Shown here: one piece after another, positions 61,615 to 64,000 of the stretch
How positions within the stretch are numbered: position 1 is the first letter of the stretch
Layout of the letters: each line of letters begins with the position of its first letter
Assembly: GCF_000469325.1 (NCBI RefSeq)
Contig: NZ_KI271589.1
Span: 1-64,000 of the forward strand
Origin: Schleiferilactobacillus shenzhenensis LY-73
GTDB taxonomy: Bacteria; Bacillota; Bacilli; Lactobacillales; Lactobacillaceae
Direction of reading: 5' to 3'
Length of the DNA stretch: 64,000 nt
Program-made: the position numbers and the translations under genes
Notes under the pieces: generated by a model
Database searches by the model: none
What the model was told of the DNA's origin: nothing
The model's input: the letters and a program-made list of their open reading frames with translations, nothing else

Positions 61615-62469
61615 TTACGCGCCGGTAATGCCGAGGAACGTCAAGATAAAGCCTAACGCTACGACACCCAGCAGGACCAGGACGGGGTTCTTGCCCTTCC
61701 GTAAGAGGACAAAGCAGCCTACGGAAAGGAGCAACGGCAAGATGCCCGGCATAATCTGGTCGAAGACCTTCTGCAGTACAAACTCGGTGCCGTTAATTTT
61801 GGTCTTGAAGACCAGCGGGAATTTGACGAGGCTGGCAATCATGCCGCCGACGACGGTAACCCCGACGATGGAGGTAGCCCGAGTGAACATCGTCATCAAA
61901 CCATCCTGGACGGCCTTCGAAATATACTTACTACCCAACTTGTAACTGTATTTCTGGCCGTACCAGCGAATCAAAATATTAGGCGGCAAGCCAACAAGTG
62001 ACAGCAACATCACTGCCAAATTGCCTGATTTGGCAAAGCCAATACCAATCCCGGTTAAGATTAGACTCCAGACACCGGCGAAGAACGTGTCACCAATGCC
62101 GGCCATCGGCCCCATCAGGCCGATCTTCATGCCGCTGATACCAGCTGTATCGAACGTATCTGCCGGTGCCTTGGCATTCTCCTGTTCCATGGACACCGCC
62201 AAGCCGGAGACGATGCCGTTCATATTGGGCGTGGTATTATAGAATTCCATGTTTCGTTTCATTGCTTCCCAGAACTTGTCTGGGTCATCCTTATAAATCT
62301 TTTTGTAGACTGGAGCATGAATCCAATCCCAAGCAACCCCTTGCTGGCGGGTATAACTCATGCAGTACCCGAGCCACATGTTGCGCCAGAAAAGCTTCTT
62401 GGTCATTTTCATTTCTTCGGATGATAGCTGCATCTTGTTGTCCTTAGTCGTCGTTGTCTTGTTATTCAT
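61615..62469 (-). CDS. mannose-family PTS EIID component 2
   Basis: A 284-residue EIID: KKLFWRNMWLGYCMSYTRQQG, NTTPNMNGIVSGLAVSMEQE, GPMAGIGDTFFAG, then C-terminal spans. ATG 62469, after AGGGGGATT, overlaps the EIIC stop by eight bases exactly as in operon 1; the longer in-frame start at 62547 would lie deep in EIIC. It is a clear paralogue of EIID 1. Confidence 0.92.
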   Translation of the reverse strand: MNNKTTTTKDNKMQLSSEEMKMTKKLFWRNMWLGYCMSYTRQQGVAWDWIHAPVYKKIYKDDPDKFWEAMKRNMEFYNTTPNMNGIVSGLAVSMEQENAKAPADTFDTAGISGMKIGLMGPMAGIGDTFFAGVWSLILTGIGIGFAKSGNLAVMLLSLVGLPPNILIRWYGQKYSYKLGSKYISKAVQDGLMTMFTRATSIVGVTVVGGMIASLVKFPLVFKTKINGTEFVLQKVFDQIMPGILPLLLSVGCFVLLRKGKNPVLVLLGVVALGFILTFLGITGA

Positions 62470-63277
62470 TGAAGAAATCCCCCTCATCATCATCGGTGCT
62501 TGGTCCCGCAGTGACGGCTTGGGCCTGGTTGCTCTTCTTGACATCATTGATATGCCGATCGATGAAAAACATAATCAGGCCGAAGACGACACCGAACAAA
62601 CTGATGGCCATAATCGGCAATTTGAGATAGGCGCCCAGTAGGAATCCGGCAATGAAGAAAGGCAGGAATTCGATGTTCCAAACATACTTCAGCAACATAC
62701 CCATGCCGACCGCCGGCAACATGCCCGCGGCAACGGTCAAACCACTCAAAAACGGTTTAGGAATGCTGGTCACGAATGCCTTGATGCCGTGAGTACCCAG
62801 TAATACGGCAAGAAAAGCCAATAAGAAGTATGTCAAAATATAGACCGCCATCTGAATCCACCATAATCGGTTAAACTTCTTCATGTTTCGCTCGTCAATG
62901 TACTTGTCGAAGACTTCCACGTTGGTGGTAAACCAAAATTTCAGTAAGTTCCACACTACAACGGCTAGCATTGAAATGGGCACAGCCAGTGCTACGGCGA
63001 TGGCGGGTTTTTGATTCAGAATGAGAGCAAAGCCCAAGCCCAACGTGCCTCCGAAGCCGGTGTCTTGCGGCATCACGGCCCCAATCTGCATGACCCCATA
63101 AAAAGCCAGTGCAATGGCAGCATCAATCATTAAGGCGTCAACAGGGCTCTTACCGAGTAAAATGGCAAGGACCGGGGTGAAGAAGAACGGCATCACTTGG
63201 CCAAATGAACCATAGATACCAAACCACTTTCCCCAAGCGGCATACAAGCCGATAATGAATGCTTGATACAGCAGCAT
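62462..63277 (-). CDS. mannose-family PTS EIIC component 2
   Basis: A 271-residue EIIC with about seven spans: FTPVLAILLGKSPVDALMIDAAIALAFYGVMQIGAVMPQDTGFGGTLG is the conserved central region. The acidic end (STDDDEGDFF) parallels EIIC 1. It lies two bases after EIIB 2. Differences in the substrate-binding spans from EIIC 1 suggest a distinct sugar. Confidence 0.92.
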   Translation of the reverse strand: MLLYQAFIIGLYAAWGKWFGIYGSFGQVMPFFFTPVLAILLGKSPVDALMIDAAIALAFYGVMQIGAVMPQDTGFGGTLGLGFALILNQKPAIAVALAVPISMLAVVVWNLLKFWFTTNVEVFDKYIDERNMKKFNRLWWIQMAVYILTYFLLAFLAVLLGTHGIKAFVTSIPKPFLSGLTVAAGMLPAVGMGMLLKYVWNIEFLPFFIAGFLLGAYLKLPIMAISLFGVVFGLIMFFIDRHINDVKKSNQAQAVTAGPSTDDDEGDFFNE

Positions 63278-63279
63278 AA

Positions 63280-63777
63280 TTAGTGAACTCCCTTCAACAA
63301 GCTCTCAAAGGGCTTGGGTTCATCTGTGGGCAGCGGTTGATAAACAAAGTTCTTAGCCAAGTCATTGATCTCGTTGGCCTTAGTCACCTCATCATCGCTT
63401 AAGTAGACCGTCTCAGTGAGCTTATGTTTGTTCTCAATATCACCGCTGACCCGGCCGACGTTGGCGATATCTACCTTCGTGCTACCCGGTTCAACCCCCT
63501 TGACGATCGTATATAAGTCGTCAACGTTGTTCACGAGCAGCAACATCTTAAAGTTCTTCCCCCGAGGGTCATTGGCCATCTTGATTGCCTTATCCACCTC
63601 AACGACAGCAACTTTAACTCCTGCCGGTGCTGCCAACAGTAATGCGTTCTTTTGAATCTCGCTCTTGGCCGCCTTGTCGTTGGCGACGATGATTCGGTTC
63701 AGGCCTAGTTGCTTCGTCCATAGAAGGGCGACTTGACCGTGGATCAAACGATCATCGACCCGCATCATTTCAATCAT
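63280..63777 (-). CDS. mannose-family PTS EIIB component 2
   Basis: A 165-residue EIIB with phospho-His13 in MRVDDRLIHGQVALLW, IVANDKAAKSEIQ and VDIANVGRVSGD. ATG 63777 follows GGAGGTG; the longer in-frame start at 63825 would place residues between the promoter and this site. It is the first gene of EIIB-EIIC-EIID-GH43. No EIIA lies in this operon within the window. Confidence 0.92.
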   Translation of the reverse strand: MIEMMRVDDRLIHGQVALLWTKQLGLNRIIVANDKAAKSEIQKNALLLAAPAGVKVAVVEVDKAIKMANDPRGKNFKMLLLVNNVDDLYTIVKGVEPGSTKVDIANVGRVSGDIENKHKLTETVYLSDDEVTKANEINDLAKNFVYQPLPTDEPKPFESLLKGVH

Positions 63778-63848
63778 GTTGAACACCTCCGCAATATTCC
63801 GCCGGTTGATACGCAGCTTACTCAACTGAACGGTTCATTATCATTCTA

Positions 63849-63864
63849 CGCAAGTGCTGTGCCA
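63849..63864 (-). promoter_or_regulatory. sigma-54 (-24/-12) promoter of PTS operon 2
   Basis: Minus strand TGGCAC, five bases AGCAC, TTGCG, preceded by TT. It lies about 72 bases before the EIIB 2 start. Confidence 0.88.
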
Positions 63865-63945
63865 AACCGTTGAGACAGCGTTTTCTTCTATTGTATGAGT
63901 AACTTCTACTTCATGGTTGGTCAGTATTGACTGTCTTGTGACCAG

Positions 63946-64000
63946 TTATACGCGTTCCAGCACCCAGCGCTGGGCAGCATAATCATGGTGCGGCTGCGCC
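63946..64000 (-). CDS. C-terminal end of a minus-strand gene (partial)
   Basis: An open minus-strand frame enters from the window edge and ends at TAA (63948-63946), giving 17 residues ending AAQRWVLERV. The ending looks coding, but it is too short to assign. The -24/-12 element follows 80 bases on. Confidence 0.4.
   Translation of the reverse strand, partial: AQPHHDYAAQRWVLERV

Noticed and set aside
1-64000. CRISPR arrays, insertion sequences, prophage genes, rRNA or tRNA genes
   Set aside because: No regularly spaced repeats, transposases, integrases, phage structural genes or tRNA cloverleaf patterns were recognised on reading both strands; no tRNA-scanning program was run.

Overview
The window looks like chromosome from a GC-rich member of the Lactobacillaceae (Lacticaseibacillus- or Schleiferilactobacillus-like). 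The signs are a malolactic operon, SLAP-type wall-binding domains on two exported proteins, a LacD-type aldolase, many PTS permeases, AGGAGG-like ribosome sites, and frequent TTG starts. The genus is inferred from gene content. A site that fits the ParB-binding parS consensus exactly at 2021-2036 suggests an origin-proximal position. No rRNA, tRNA, CRISPR array, prophage or insertion sequence was seen.

Layout. 0-6 kb: two membrane proteins, parS, an MFS exporter divergent from an Rgg-type regulator, and a GH29 fucosidase. 6-12.6 kb: cell-surface block (905-aa proline-rich SLAP protein, GT8 glycosyltransferase, decayed cystathionine lyase, exported GH25 lysozyme, Ser-rich lipoprotein). 12.8-18.7 kb: sucrose operon (PTS EIIBCA, GH32, LacI repressor) and a LacD-type aldolase. 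18.8-23.2 kb: HAD phosphatase, CPBP protease, and a lipoprotein esterase with a MurP-like EIIBC. 23.3-31.9 kb: a seven-gene sugar-acid operon (isomerase/epimerase, 83-aa protein, permease, KDG kinase, hexulose-phosphate synthase, phosphohexuloisomerase, KDPG aldolase), its LacI regulator, and a GH50-like hydrolase. 32 kb: a type I toxin with a convergent antisense RNA. 32.4-36 kb: malolactic operon and LysR regulator. 36-42.3 kb: a WYL regulator broken at a poly-C tract, small ORFs, an Rgg regulator divergent from a 45-aa secreted-peptide gene, NUDIX and DegV proteins. 42.6-64 kb: KduI, KduD, a DUF2264 protein, and a sigma-54-linked carbohydrate region.

The most striking system is at 46-64 kb. 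It holds two mannose-family PTS permeases, a GH88 unsaturated glucuronyl hydrolase, two GH43 enzymes, a GH36 enzyme, a LevR-type activator with the GAFTGA motif, and rpoN. Five -24/-12 elements (TGGCAY-N5-TTGCK) precede the relevant transcription units. rpoN is the second gene of a unit that itself begins at a -24/-12 promoter, so sigma-54 would feed its own synthesis, yet as read it carries a frameshift. Imported unsaturated uronides would be cleaved by GH88 and passed through KduI and KduD to 2-keto-3-deoxygluconate, then through the KDG kinase and KDPG aldolase of the 23-26 kb operon to pyruvate and glyceraldehyde-3-phosphate.

The second notable system is at 39.2-40.4 kb. A Rgg-family regulator is divergent from a TTG-started gene for a 45-aa peptide built like a PapR/Phr-type pheromone precursor and closed by its own terminator, which suggests a cell-cell signalling pair.
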